Source: Tetrahymena thermophila SB210 | Taxonomy: Eukaryota > Ciliophora > Oligohymenophorea > Hymenostomatida > Tetrahymenidae | Assembly: GCF_000189635.1 (NCBI RefSeq) | Contig: NW_002476227.1 | Location: forward strand, 62,001-126,000 | Length of the DNA: 64,000 bases | Reading direction: 5' to 3' | In this document: positions 23,643-35,511 of the stretch, in pieces | Layout: every line of letters starts with the position of its first letter | Position numbering within the stretch: the stretch's first letter is position 1 | Translations under genes and position numbers: made by a program | The notes under the pieces: generated by a model | Databases searched by the model: none | Told to the model about the DNA's origin: nothing | Seen by the model: only the letters and a program-made list of their open reading frames with translations

Positions 23643-25843
23643 ATGTAAAATTAATAGGTAAATCCAGCAGCTGGCATGAGTGCTCCTTAAAACCCAAATA
23701 TGATGAATGGCTAGTAACGCCCCTTGGGACCTCCCTAGCCCTAAGGACACTTTTAAAGAAATTAGATGGCTAATCCTCAAGGACAAGGAGGAATGGGAGG
23801 AAATTAATAAGGTGTAATTTATGGATAAGGTGGATAATAAGGCCACCCACAATAGCAAATTATGAGTTAATAATAAGGAGTTTAGCCAAATCAATAATAA
23901 AATATTCCATAGTAATAACAGCAGCAATAAGGTTCATAATCGCACGCAGCATAAGAAAGTTATATTGACCCAAAATAGCTGATTCATTCGATTTATGAAA
24001 AGGGTAATATTGGGTATTCTGAGTGTGATGAAGAATTATTAAAAATAGCCCCAGAATTTGAATTACTTAATTAGCTTGTTAAATATGAAGGAATGATTGA
24101 TAAAATGGTGAAAAGAAAGAGATTCGATTTACAGGAATAGTTTGCAAGACCAAATTAAAAGACAAAACAAATATTCAGAATGTACATTACTAATGACTAT
24201 ACTTTAGTACCTTAGGGACCTCATATAGATAATGATCCCATGCAAATTGAATAAGAAGAACAATATATATGGAATCTTAAAATATATGGACATTTGCTTT
24301 AAGAAGACAAGGTAAAATTTATAGCAATAATTGGGATTGAATAGGTTTTCTAATGATTCTTTTTATAACAGACTAACGCATCATATTTGACAACTCCTAA
24401 GCAATATTTTTCAAATTTCTTCTCAAAAATCACTGTAGAATTCAAGGATCCTCTTTTCAGCAGCGAACCCGTTTAAGTAAAAATAAATTGAAGAAATGTT
24501 AATAAAGTATTAAGTATAATATTTGATGTAGTGGAGAAAGTCAGATAAGGTAGAGTAGGGAATAATCATTCGCAAATAAAGCAGCAAGGAAACAGTAGTT
24601 ACAATTCATATTCATTTGTATCACAACCCTTTGAAGTTTAGAGTAAATTTAAATAAATAAGGAATAATAATTTTAAACAATATTTAAATGAATTGGTTAA
24701 TAGGTTGATCCTAAGCTCGCTTCAATTATTGGGTTTGAAATTTGCACTAGATCAACTGCTTTGGCTGCTATTTGGGAATATATTAAGGTAACTTAACGAA
24801 AATAATTAGAACTTTCAATTAATTATTTAATTATCTGCCAAATAATTTTCAATTCACTCTCTTTAAAATAGAGCGCGCAATTTGATGAATTATTTAAATA
24901 TTTAATCTACTATTTACTTATAACAAAAGCTTAAAAATTTGTAAGACAGTGAAAATAAAAGTGAGATAAATTGTGATGATGCGATGAGAAGCGTAAAATT
25001 GCGATTATGGAATGCAAATTGAATGTTTAATTATAAAATTAACTTTAAAATAGGTATTCTTACAAGACAAAATAAACATAGGACAAATCACAGCAAAATT
25101 GAGATAACTCTTAACTATTCCAAATTAAACAACAATAAGACACCAAATTAAGTAACTATTTTAATGAAAATAAATGATTCTTATGATTGTAATTTAATTA
25201 GACTTAGCGGCACTCCTGAAGAAAACGAAAGAGTTTATGATTTTGTGGTAGACGTAGATAGTTAATTGGGTATGGAAATTATGCCTTTCTTCTCTCAAAA
25301 GGTCGTTTTATAGGAAAAGAAAGATTCACAAAAGCATCCCTTCATTACCTTAAACTAAAAGATTAAAGATTTAGATAAAAAATTTACAGAAACATTAGAA
25401 AAAATAAAATCACATAAGTTCAAAAGAGATTCGTATTTCGCCTACACCTTAGATCCATCTCTTTATATAGAAAATACTATCTTACAATAAAATATATACT
25501 TATAGGTAATTATTAAATTCTAATAAGAATCATTATTTTAATATATCTATTTCATTTAAAAGATGATGAAAGAAGATAAATAATGTCCTATCGATGATCC
25601 TACTTCCTTGCAATACATGATGGATAACGAAGTAAAACACAAATTTTAATTTAAGCAATAAAATAAATTCAATAATTATTTTCATTTTAGGATTTGGTTG
25701 AAAGAGAGATTAAAAGATATCTCGATAATTTGGATGGAATTAAGGGAGAAAGAGAATTTGAACTTTATTAATAAGAAATGCTTAACAACTAGAATACATA
25801 TGATGCAACAAGCAATGCAAACCAATCATAATAACAGCTTTGA
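23643..25843 (+). CDS. SWI/SNF subunit of the SMARCD/BAF60 (Swp73/Rsc6) family
   Basis: Nine exons: 23643-24311, 24372-24476, 24532-24642, 24704-24787, 24930-24992, 25054-25151, 25202-25505, 25563-25631 and 25691-25843. They give one continuous 551-residue frame with GT-AG introns of 50-142 nt. Residues 1 to about 115 are Q/G/P/N-rich. KRKRFDLQEQFARP matches the conserved segment before the BAF60 core, and VEWRK-like sequence follows across exons 2-3. The SWIB domain (about 292-375) reads KFRVDPKLASIIGFEICTRS, ALAAIWEYIKLKNLQD and ITAKLRQLL, aligning with human SMARCD residues around FKLDPRLARLLG and IIQALWQYIKTHKLQDP. A C-terminal helical region (about 400-500) matches the SMARCD tail (RDSYFAYTLDPSLYI). 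Expected role: structural subunit of a nuclear chromatin-remodelling complex. The exon 5 start was chosen because it keeps the SWIB spacing exact. Confidence 0.95.
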
Positions 25844-26881
25844 TTTTATCTTTACAAAATTTTATTATTTAATTTAAATTGTAAAATATAATTTAAAATA
25901 AAATTAATTAATTAATCTTTATTTCTAATAGTTCCTTCTACTTTTATATTTATCTATCTTCCTCTTTTTCTATCTTTGGCTTTATCCAACTCTATCAAAG
26001 ATATTTTCCATTTATCAATCATTCAAAAATTTTGTTTAAAATATTTGACTTTATTAGTGAAATTCTAATTTTGCCATTAGTGAATTTTATTTAAATTAAT
26101 TTTAAATCCTAAAAATTCACTTTAAAGAAATAATTTATTTTGTTTCTTTAAATGATATTTGTTGGCATAAATTAAATCAGAAATTACAGGACAAAGCTAT
26201 TTTCATCAAGTTAATGGTTGGCTTTGTAGTTAATTTTCAGAACATTAAAATAAATTTGTCAATAAAATATTTTTATTAATTTTTCACTTCAGTTAAATGG
26301 TTTTTAATAATTTTAAAATAATATTTTGTAAATTAACAATTTAAAACTACTATTGTCTAAGTTAATATTTTAATTAGTAAATTTATTTTCTCTTATTAAT
26401 AAATTTATCTTTTAGTTATTGTTTTTCTTTTGCTAATTGTTGAAAACTCAGTAAAGTTTACTTATTTTCTATTCAAGCTGAAGGTAGAAATAAGCATTTT
26501 TACTTCAGTTTTCTGATAAGATAAAATTAAACTTATTTTGTTCACATTTTAGAAGTATAAAACCTTTCTACTTTAATTTATGCTCGAATAAGCAATCATT
26601 TTTAATAAACTAATCAGAAAAATATCTGCTTAGGTAAATTCCGGTTAACCAAATTAGGTTTTGATAAGAAATATAAATAGAATAACACTTACTTGACATT
26701 CTTATCCCAAAATACCAAGAAGAAATTTAATTTACTTTTGAAAAAAAAATGTAAAAGAAATCAATTATTTGCATGTATTTTTATATGATAATTATTAGCA
26801 ACTTTTTTAGTTTAGGTTGATCTTCAAAAAAAAAAATAATTAAACTTTTAATTAATAAATTTTTGTATCCTCTTAGTTAAA
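25844..26881. other. AT-rich spacer
   Basis: No gene or repeat recognised. Confidence 0.6.
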
Positions 26882-27658
26882 ATGAATTAACCTCTTCTTC
26901 AGAAAAATTAAACAACCAAAGATGATTTAGAGAAGCAATCGTCTCAGTCGTAAGAAGAAGATGTAGAAGATGAAATAGTCTATGCAATAATTGTCAAAAA
27001 CAGGAAAAAGAAAGTTGTTGATTACGCTAAAAAACTTTATAGTTTGCATAAATTTTTGAATTATGTAGTTAAAACTGCACCTGAAGCTAGAAGAACGTCT
27101 TTTAAATATAAAGAAGAACTTATATTTCATGTTTTGAGCGAATACCCCTACATGTATTTATGTGTTACGAACGTTTAATTTTCCATAGAGAAGGCTTTTA
27201 TGTTCATATCTGAAATAAAAGCACATTTTTTAGAGCAAGATGTTAAAGAATTTATACAAGATAGATAAGGCACAACTAAAAAATTTTAAGATTTCATTAA
27301 AAACCAAATGGAGAGTTACAATACCACTGTTAAAACAAAACTCGAGGAAGCCAAATAATGTATAGTTGAGACTGAATAGATTTTAAATGAAAGCATGAAT
27401 AAGCTAATAGAAAAAGAGAATAAAATATCATCTTCTTTAAAGCAAATTACAGATCCTAAATTAGAAAGGTAAAGTTCTTCGTAAGTTATTGACAAGTCTC
27501 TTAATGAAAGCTTCAAAAAGTTAAGCATAATCCGTAAATAAAAAAGATCAAGTCGAAATAAAAAATTGATTTTTATATCAACATTTTTTATTCTAGTAAT
27601 TGCAGTTATTATTTTACTCTACTCATGTGGTGGATTTTCATTTGAAGCTTGTAAATGA
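26882..27658 (+). CDS. Longin-domain SNARE-like protein (VAMP7 type)
   Basis: An intronless frame of 258 residues. An acidic N-terminal tail (1-30) leads into a longin-like domain (about 31-135: EIVYAIIVKNRKKKVVDYAK ... YMYLCVTNVQFSIEKAFMFI). A SNARE-motif-like heptad region follows (about 148-205), then a basic stretch (RKQKRSSRNKK) and a single C-terminal TM anchor (about 229-246, LIFISTFFILVIAVIILLYS) with a short Cys-containing end. This is the order of VAMP7/YKT6-type R-SNAREs in membrane fusion, with the N-terminus cytosolic. I could not place the zero-layer arginine with certainty; Asn or Gln may occupy that position, so it may be a divergent SNARE. Confidence 0.8.
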
Positions 27659-28667
27659 CGAGCCAAATAACCCTAATAAGATTCAATAGTATTTACCAAG
27701 TCCCATTCAATATAAACATGCAAATCCTTAAGTATAGAATTGATTTGTAATTAAAATAGCTATTAAATTAGCAATCAAAACATTAAAGTAATTAATTTAA
27801 TTAAATTAATAAATTGCCTAAACAATTTCAACTAATAAAAAACCTTACTTAAAACCCAAATATTTATACATACACATATTCTTTCTTTCTTTTATTTCTT
27901 ATATATCTGCCCTTTTATATTGCATTTTATGTTTTCAAACTAGAATTAAAATAACAAATTTATTATTTATAAGATTATTTTCTTTGCTCTTTCTTAAAAA
28001 ATAAATTTCATATAAATTAATTTTTGAATCAATTATAAATAAACGAAAAAGTTATTTATTCAATAAGATAAATAGAAAAGCTCAATAAATTGTAAAGTTA
28101 CATTGTGATTTCAGATATTACTTAAAATATAAATCTATTCTAATTAATTATTTAATATTTTTTACTACATTTTCATATTATATATATAAAGAAAATCAAA
28201 ATTATTATTAAATTTAAATTTTTCATTTATGATTATATTTTATCATATTAAATCAAGAGTCTACTATTTCTAGTATTTATTTACTAAAAATATTTCCTAA
28301 AATATTTTATAGAATAAAAACATGATTTTATTTGATAAAATATTTAATATTTTAATTGCTTGTTTAGATTTTATCAGTATTTTTAAATGACAAAATAATT
28401 ATTTAAATATCAATCTTTCCCACTTAAAGAGAAAAATTTTGTTTTATAATCAATTTCTCACTTGTTAATTGATTTCAGTATCAATATTTTTTATAATCAA
28501 TTTGATATTAATAAATGATTTCTTAAATATAAATAAATGCTCATATTTATTATTATAAATTCCTCACTTAATTTATTAGAAATTTAAATTTATTAAATTT
28601 CATTAATATTTTTATATAATTAATTATTTAAAATCCAGATTAGAAAAAAAAAATAATAAAAATAAAA
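27659..28667. other. AT-rich spacer
   Basis: No gene or repeat recognised. Confidence 0.6.
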
Positions 28668-29399
28668 ATGTATCAATAATAAAAATTAAAAGTCCAGCTT
28701 TAGTCTTTGGAGTTAGATTTTGGTGATATTAGTATGCATTTGAGCAAAATTTCTTTGTCAGCTTAAACAACCTAAGCTAGATTTACTTCTTCTAATTAAT
28801 AAAGTTATTTATCCAGACCATCAAATTAAATAGATACTGGTTTTGTTTGTCCTTCTGGCCATATTCTTTAAGAATCATACTAAAGAGTAGAAACTTGTAC
28901 ATGTGATTCTTGCTTTGAGCCTGGATTTGATGGAGGAAATTATGTTCTATCTTGTTCATAGTGTGATTATGATTTATGTCTATACTGCAAAGAAGGATAT
29001 GAGGACCAAAAAATGTAAAATATTTGCAGTAATCAAGGATCAAAAATTTGTCCTGAAGGGCATTATTTAACAGTTAGACAGTTAAAGTAATCTAATAATA
29101 CTTACTGTGATAATTGTTTTGAAAGAGCAGATGAATATGGAAGTTATACGTTAAGGTGTAAATATTGTGATTTTGATATTTGTGCTGGTTGTGAATCTAA
29201 ATATAAACTATAAAAAGTTCTTTAGTGCGTAAACTCTCATCCACTAAGGCTAAATTTTGATAGAATTTTAAGAAACATGTGTGATCTATGCAAAACACCT
29301 TGTAAAAAATATGGAATATATGCACTGACTTGTGAAGACTGTGATTTTGATATCTGCATTAAGTGCAAAGATTAAATTTTAAAAATAAGAGATTCTTGA
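28668..29399 (+). CDS. Protein with three CxxC/ZZ-DC1-like zinc modules
   Basis: An intronless frame of 243 residues. After a Q/S-rich N-terminus (1-70) come three similar cysteine-rich modules of roughly 60 residues. Module 1 has CPSGHILQ ... CDSC ... CSQCDYDLCLYC; module 2 has CPEGHYL ... YCDNC ... CKYCDFDICAGC; module 3 has NSHPLRL ... MCDLC ... CEDCDFDICIKC. The signature Cx2CD(F/Y)D(I/L)Cx2C with an upstream GH or HP is that of ZZ/DC1-type (C1-like) zinc fingers, common in large ciliate families. Each module should bind two zinc ions and probably mediates protein or lipid contacts; no catalytic domain is present. The gene stands alone in spacers of about 1 kb on each side. Confidence 0.85.
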
Positions 29400-30485
29400 T
29401 GTATAAAATCCTCTACATAAATAAATAAATACATACATACATTATTCATTAATATATTGAAATATATTTCAAAAAATTAAGGTGATCAATTATTTATTTG
29501 TTTGTAATGTATAATTGATTATTAGATTTAAAGATTGATATATACATAATACATTTTTTTTTTGTAGTTTATTTACAAAAATTTTTTTTAAATTTGTAAT
29601 AATTAGAAATTTAGATATTTTTAAATTTTTTTTATCTGAAATTAATTTTCAATTATTATTTCGAAATATCAATCAATATTCAAATCAAGCCAGAAAAACT
29701 AATTCTCTTTTTTTGATTAAGCATTAACCTGATGATATAAACACAACTAGCGAGATCGACCAAAATTAAATCAATATAATAAAAAATAAATAAGAAAAAT
29801 AATATAAAATATTTATGTTAATTTTTTATTTAATTTTAAAAATAGAAATATGAAGTAAAATAAATTTAATAAATACATAAATAAAACTCAAATTAATTTA
29901 AAAAAATATCTAAAGAAAATATTAGTTTTGCTTGCTAAACATTCTTTCAAACTAAATATTAATTTAAAACTAAATAAATAAAACAATTTATACAGGATTG
30001 AGCGATTAATCCCTATTGGTTAACTCGCTAGTTACTTACAAATTAAAAAATCTTTTATTAATTATAATTTTTTAGCTTTTATTGATGTTTGAATAAAAAT
30101 GTTTCTTTGTAAAACATTTAATTTTTTACAATTTTATTCAAAATTTAATTGTTTAAAAATAAAAATATTTACTGCCAATATTTATTGATTAAGGATTCCC
30201 TTAAATGCTGATGATAAAAATGTTAAAAATTAAAATAATATTTCAAAAATTTCTATGAAATTAAAAATAAACCATTTAAAAATATTTTTTTTCAAACAAA
30301 GTTTCCTTACTTTTGACTAAAAAGTTTATCAATGTGATAGCGTCTCTTTGAGCGTGAATTTAGTTGGAAGTCTATCATTTCCATTTATTATCTTTTAACT
30401 ATTCTATTTAATATGATTGATCTTATATGCTTAAAATTAATTAAATTTCCATAAATTATTATTCAATATTTTACAAGAAAAAAAA
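29400..30485. other. AT-rich spacer with a possible small inverted-repeat element
   Basis: No gene. AACTAGCGAG at 29745-29754 is matched by its reverse complement at 30024-30033, listed separately as a possible element. Confidence 0.5.
29745..30033. mobile_element. Possible MITE-like element with 10-bp perfect inverted ends
   Basis: AACTAGCGAG and CTCGCTAGTT bound about 289 bp. Similarity extends imperfectly inward (both ends carry an ACCAA motif just inside). The interior is AT-rich with no coding. These two short G+C-containing ends stand out from the spacer. No target-site duplication was identified. Confidence 0.35.
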
Positions 30486-33065
30486 ATGATGGAATAGAAT
30501 AACTATTTCGAAGATCTAGAAGAAGTAAATATTTATTTTATTATCAATAAAATTTAAATTTATTTTTATTAATAAAATAAGTTTTTAAGATCTTCAAATT
30601 TATCTCATTAGGTTCTCCATATTGATACGACATAAAGGTTTATTTGATTTATTATTATTAATGTTTTTTATATTTAATTATCATGTGATTTGCTATATTA
30701 ATTTTCTAATAGAAATTATCATGCATTTTCATTCATTTTTATATCTACAAATATTTTTTAATTATTTTAACTTAATATTAATTCAATTTTCATCATGATT
30801 ATTAATTATTTATTTTTTTTATTTGAATTTTTCTTCATTTTTTCCTTTAAACTAACTTTATTTTTTCTTCAATATTTAAAAAGCGAAAATTAAATTGATG
30901 AAATTGGTGCATCAGGATTAAGTTCTGGTAAAGGAAAATATACTAATCTCTAAAATTTAACACTTAGTCTTGAGTAAAATGAGTTTATTAGTTTTGGATT
31001 GTGATATTTTTCAATATAAAATTGAATTTAAAGCAATGTAACTAACTCTTTTATTTAATTTTTTGGCTTTTTATTTGATTTTTTTTTCTTATTTTTTTAT
31101 TTTGCTTGTGTTTTTTTTTAAATTATTTGCTTGTTTGTTAATTTAACACTTTTTTCATTTTCAACTTTGCTTTTATTGTTTATTGATTTCTTATTATTTC
31201 ATATTATTTCTTCATTTTTTCCATCTAATTAACTAATTTACTCTTTATTTTTTCTTTAATATTTAAAAAGGTATAAGTATATTGATGCTATTGGAGCATC
31301 AGATTTAGGTTCTGGTTTGTTAAAGTACACTAATCTATCAAATTTGACACTTAATCTAAGGTAAAGGCAATTTATTTGTTTTTGGATTGAGATATTTTTT
31401 GATTTTTTTATAAATTTAAAATAAATAACTTACTTTTTTCATTTATTTATAAGTTTTTTCTTTTTCTTTATTATGCTTATGTTTTTTATTTATTTATTTA
31501 TTTCTTTCTTTATTAGTTTGTTTTTTTTGTTGTTGTTAATTTAACACATTTTTTCATTTATTTTCAATAATTTCAACTTTTTCTTTTATTATTAATTCAT
31601 TTCTTAATTTTTTCTTCATGTTTTCCTTCAAACTAATTAATCAACTATATATTTTTTCTTAAATATTTAAAAAGTTATAATTAAATTGGTGATAAAGGTA
31701 CATCAAGCTTAGGTTTTGGTATAGGAAATTGCTCTAACCTCTCATATTTAGAACTTTATCTTCAGTAAAAACAGTTTATTTGCTTTGAATTGTGATATTT
31801 TTGAATTTAAAACAAAATAATTTTTATTTATTTCATTGCTTGCTTGTTAATTAAACTCGTTTTTTAATTTTAAATTTTTAATTTTATTATTAATTAATTC
31901 ATTCACTTCTTATTATTACAAGTTTTTTTTTTCCAATTTTTTCTTCTAACTAATTATATAAATTTTTTTCTTCAATATTTAAAAAGAGGAAATTAAATTT
32001 CTGCAATTGGTGCATCAAGTTTAAGTTCTGATTTAGGAAAGTGTACTAATCTCTCAAATTTGACACTATTTCTTTGGTAAAAACCATTTATTTTTTTTGG
32101 ATTGTGATATTTTTCAATATAAAAATGAATTTAAAATCCTCTAACTAACTCTTTTAATTTATTTATTTGCTATCTATTTGATTTATTTTTGTTTTTTTAT
32201 ACTGCTTGTGCTTTTAGTTATTTATTTGTTTTATTTGTTAATTTAACATTTTTAATTTTCAACATTTTTTTTATTATTTATTAATTTCTTATTATTTCAT
32301 ATTTTTTCTTGATTTTTTCCTTCTAACTAACTAAGTAATTCTATATTTTTACTTCTATATTTAAAAAGCTATAATTCAATTGGCGATTAAGGTGCATTAG
32401 CCTTAGGTTTTGGTTTAGTAAAGTTCACTAATCTCTCAAATTTGACACTTCTTCTATAGTAAAAACAGTTTATTAGTTTTGGATTGTGATATTTATGAAT
32501 ACCAAAATGAATTTAAAGCAATATAAAAAAATCTTTTAATTTATGTTCATTTATTTGATTTATTTTTGATTTCTTATTTTATTCTATTTGAGTTTTTATT
32601 TATTTAATTTTTTGTTTGTTTTTTAATTAAACTCATTTTTTCATTTTCATCATTTCTTTTATTATTAATTAATTACTTACTATTTCATAAGTAATTCAAT
32701 ATTTTTTCTTAAATATTTAAATAGGGGAAATTAAATTCATGCAAACGGTGCATCAGGCTTAAGTTCTGGTATAGGAAAATGCACTAATCTCTCAAATGTG
32801 ACACTTAATCTTGAGTAAAAACAGTTTCTTTATTAGGGGTTTCGATATTTTTTGAATTTAAAAATAAATTAAAAAAAATATAGCTAACTCTTTAAATTTA
32901 TTTAGTTTTTTTATTTATTTTTCTTTTTATAAATTTTTATTGTCTTAGCATTTTTTTACTTATTGATTATTTTATTTTACAATTTGATTCTATTTATTTA
33001 TTTTTAGTGATTTACACTTACTTATAATAAAAGAGAAAACTCTGCCTTTGAATCATAATAAATGA
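30486..33065 (+). CDS. LRR-B: leucine-rich-repeat protein with six 90-nt repeat exons
   Basis: Exons: 30486-30524 (MMEQNNYFEDLEE), 30612-30637, then six LRR exons at 30884-30973, 31271-31360, 31675-31764, 31987-32076, 32369-32458 and 32725-32814, and a last exon at 33008-33065 (220 residues). All six LRR exons are exactly 90 nt and phase 2 at both ends. A typical repeat reads YNQIGDKGTSSLGFGIGNC then SNLSYLELYL. This is the RI-like LRR with a conserved Cys-x-Asn-Leu. Introns between repeats (222-314 nt) are near-copies of each other, with the same 5' end (GTAAAA) and 3' end (ATATTTAAAAAG). The protein is likely a small cytosolic binding scaffold; no catalytic, signal or TM segment is seen. 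LRR-A is an inverted paralogue 13 kb away and LRR-C is a longer, older one. The last exon is the least certain. Confidence 0.82.
30884..33007 (+). repeat. Tandem exon+intron modules of LRR-B
   Basis: Six units of about 310-400 nt (exon to next exon), each a 90-nt LRR exon plus an intron with shared blocks (for example TTTTGGATTGTGATATTT near the 5' end and a TTATTATTTCAT block near the 3' end). The same blocks, reverse complemented, make up 14.0-17.0 kb. Confidence 0.9.
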
Positions 33066-33421
33066 AAATGAAATGCCTTAAATCAAGAAAATTAGTAGTT
33101 GCAGATTTAGCATTTTAATGATAAAAAAGCACTGAAAAAGGGACTAATAAACATAAACATATTTGAATACTAAAATATTTATTTACCATAAATCCTCATA
33201 AATTCTCACAAGCATAAATTTTCACCATATTTTGTGAATATTTATAAATATTTCAAATTAAAAAATTTTATTCCTAAATTTGTTTGACCTTTAATTAATG
33301 AAGATTGGTAGTATATTTATTTTTTATTGATTATGTACGTTTATACCGATGATAAATAAACTAGTTATTTTATATAATATAAATATGAACATTAAATTTT
33401 ATAATAGTATTTTTTATATTT
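33066..33421. other. Convergent intergenic spacer
   Basis: Short AT-rich spacer between LRR-B and the minus-strand coiled-coil gene; nothing else seen. Confidence 0.6.
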
Positions 33422-35223
33422 TCAAAATTTTTTAAACACTTTTTTTTATATTTCTTCTCTAAGTTCTTCTTTTTGGACGATTTCTTCCTCGAATTTATCT
33501 ACTTATAATAGCTATAATAATATGATTTTAATTACTTTTATTCTATTTAATAAATTAATTACTTCTTCTACATTTATTCCTCTCCAAATGTAAGGAGTCT
33601 TCTTCTGCAACTAATATTTTTATACTAGAGGTTCTATTTATTAATTAATATTTCTTATGGCATTGTAGAATCTTTTATTAGCTTTGAAAGAAAAGACTGA
33701 TTCACTAGATGTATCTATCTAAGCTTTAAACTAATGTCTTTAATTAAGCATAATTAGCAATTGTTATTCTAACTCTGGAATCTTCATATTTTCAATATAT
33801 TCTTACTCAAATTTAAGTTTCTATCTTACTTCACTAACTTGCTTACTTTAAATATTAATTATAACATTTAAATATATTTTGTTAATGTGTGCAAATAAAT
33901 ATTTACACTTCCTCAAACATCTCCTCTAAATATGCTTATCTACTCTCTAAATGTGTATTTGTCATTTCCCACAAATACAAAATATTCTAAAACTCTTTTA
34001 TAAGGTCTTTTTAAGTTTCTTCAGAAGCATCTAAAAGATTTTCAAAATTAATAAATTAATAAATAAATAAGTAAAAATTTATTAAATTTAATAATTTATT
34101 TCTAAATAAAGGGTAAAAATTCAATTTATTTATTTAATCAAAAAAATAAAATTAAAACCTTTTTGGAAATAAAGAATTTTAAAAGAAAATATTTACTTAG
34201 AGAAGGAATGTATTCTGAGAATATTTTTTCTTATAGTATTTTAATTTTAATTTCTAATTCATACTCATTATTTAATAGTTCAGAAATTTTGCTATGAAGA
34301 AGTTTAAGCTTTCTATTTTTTGGATTATCCTGCTCATTAACTAAAAATATTTGTTTATATTTTGTCATAGGTCCTGTAACTTGCTATTGTTGCAATATTT
34401 ACTACAAACTAGAAGGTTTTTTTTATCCTCTTTTAGAATTAGGCAAGGTCTTCATTTCTTAACTTAGGGCTTGCTCGTATCTCGCTAAAAAAGTATTTAA
34501 ATATTAAATAATTAATAGAATTACGATTAAAATATATTTTACATCCTTCTTATTTGTTGCAATTAAATGTCAATGAAGTCTTTACACTTAAATCATTTTT
34601 ATTTTTAGTTTCTTGAGTTTTTGATTCTGTCAGTTTACTTTAATTATTGTTTTCTTATTCATACTCAAAATTATAACTGCCAAGCTTTTCTTTTAATCTT
34701 AATAGAACGCTTTCATATTTATCATTAGCAAATGCATTATTTGAGTTATTATTTTAAGGTTATTCAAGGTTTTAATTAATTTAAACTTGAAGTTAATTTT
34801 TAATTAATATGTTCTCTTTTTAATTATCATCTTAAATTGCACTTTTTGTACTTGTTGTGTTAGAAACTTCTTTTAAAAACATCTTCGAAAATTGTTAAGA
34901 CAGAGATGGTAATTTGTTAAACATAGATAACTGCTAATTAGACTATTTATTTTATTGTATTTAATCTAGAAGTTTTGCTGCTAAATCTGCAGTGTTGTAT
35001 TCCTTCAAAGCTAATAATTTAAAAATTTTTTGGTCCAGATTAATAAAAATAATAATATTAAAAATGTACGTTAGAAAGCACTTTGTTGATGAATTTATTA
35101 TTCTTGTTTATTCTCATTTTCTTACTACTCAAATAAACTGTTCTTTTCTCTTGAAATAAATTTTTCACCATTTGGCAAGAAAAGAGGCTAAGGAGGTGCC
35201 AGTAAATTAATACCAGCAGGCAT
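33422..35223 (-). CDS. Coiled-coil protein of unknown function (six exons)
   Basis: Exons on the minus strand: 35070-35223, 34588-35010, 34197-34484, 33909-34030, 33563-33841 and 33422-33511, giving 451 residues in one frame. Introns are 59, 103, 166, 67 and 51 nt; two 5' splice sites read GTGTAA rather than GTAAA. The start MPAGINLLAPPQPLFLPNGE is Pro-rich, followed by an N/Q/K-rich region. Residues from about 230 to the end are charged and helical (KLKLLHSKISELLNNEYELE, then YLWEMTNTHLESRQAYLEEM), with heptad-like spacing of coiled coils. No known domain was recognised. It lies 288 nt downstream of another coiled-coil gene on the same strand, so the two could share regulation, but that is only positional. 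Confidence 0.75.
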
Positions 35224-35511
35224 TATTTTTTAGCTCTCTTCAAATTATTACATAATCCTTAGTTTTATTTAACAATACGATATTTTTAATAAATTAAAAT
35301 TGTTTGAAATTTTATAACATAAATTAACCTAAAATTATTAACAAGAAAAAGATTTTCATTTTATTTCGAATCAAATAAAGTTGAAAATATCAATTTTTGT
35401 TTTCAATATTTGCTTTTTAGCTTTTTTTATATTGAATTAGTATTAGGATTATTTTTTAATTTTTTTTACATTTTAATTTTAAAGCAGTTTTTTCGTTTGA
35501 TTTTGCCAAAT

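Noticed and set aside
23610-23927. Minus-strand 105-codon Leu/Ser-rich frame
   Set aside because: Antisense shadow of the Gln/Gly-rich N-terminus of the SMARCD/BAF60 gene.
14275-32814. Regularly spaced repeats with variable-looking spacers, superficially CRISPR-like
   Set aside because: The spacers are GT-AG introns and the repeats are 90-nt LRR-coding exons in a ciliate nuclear genome; unit length and coding frame exclude a CRISPR array.
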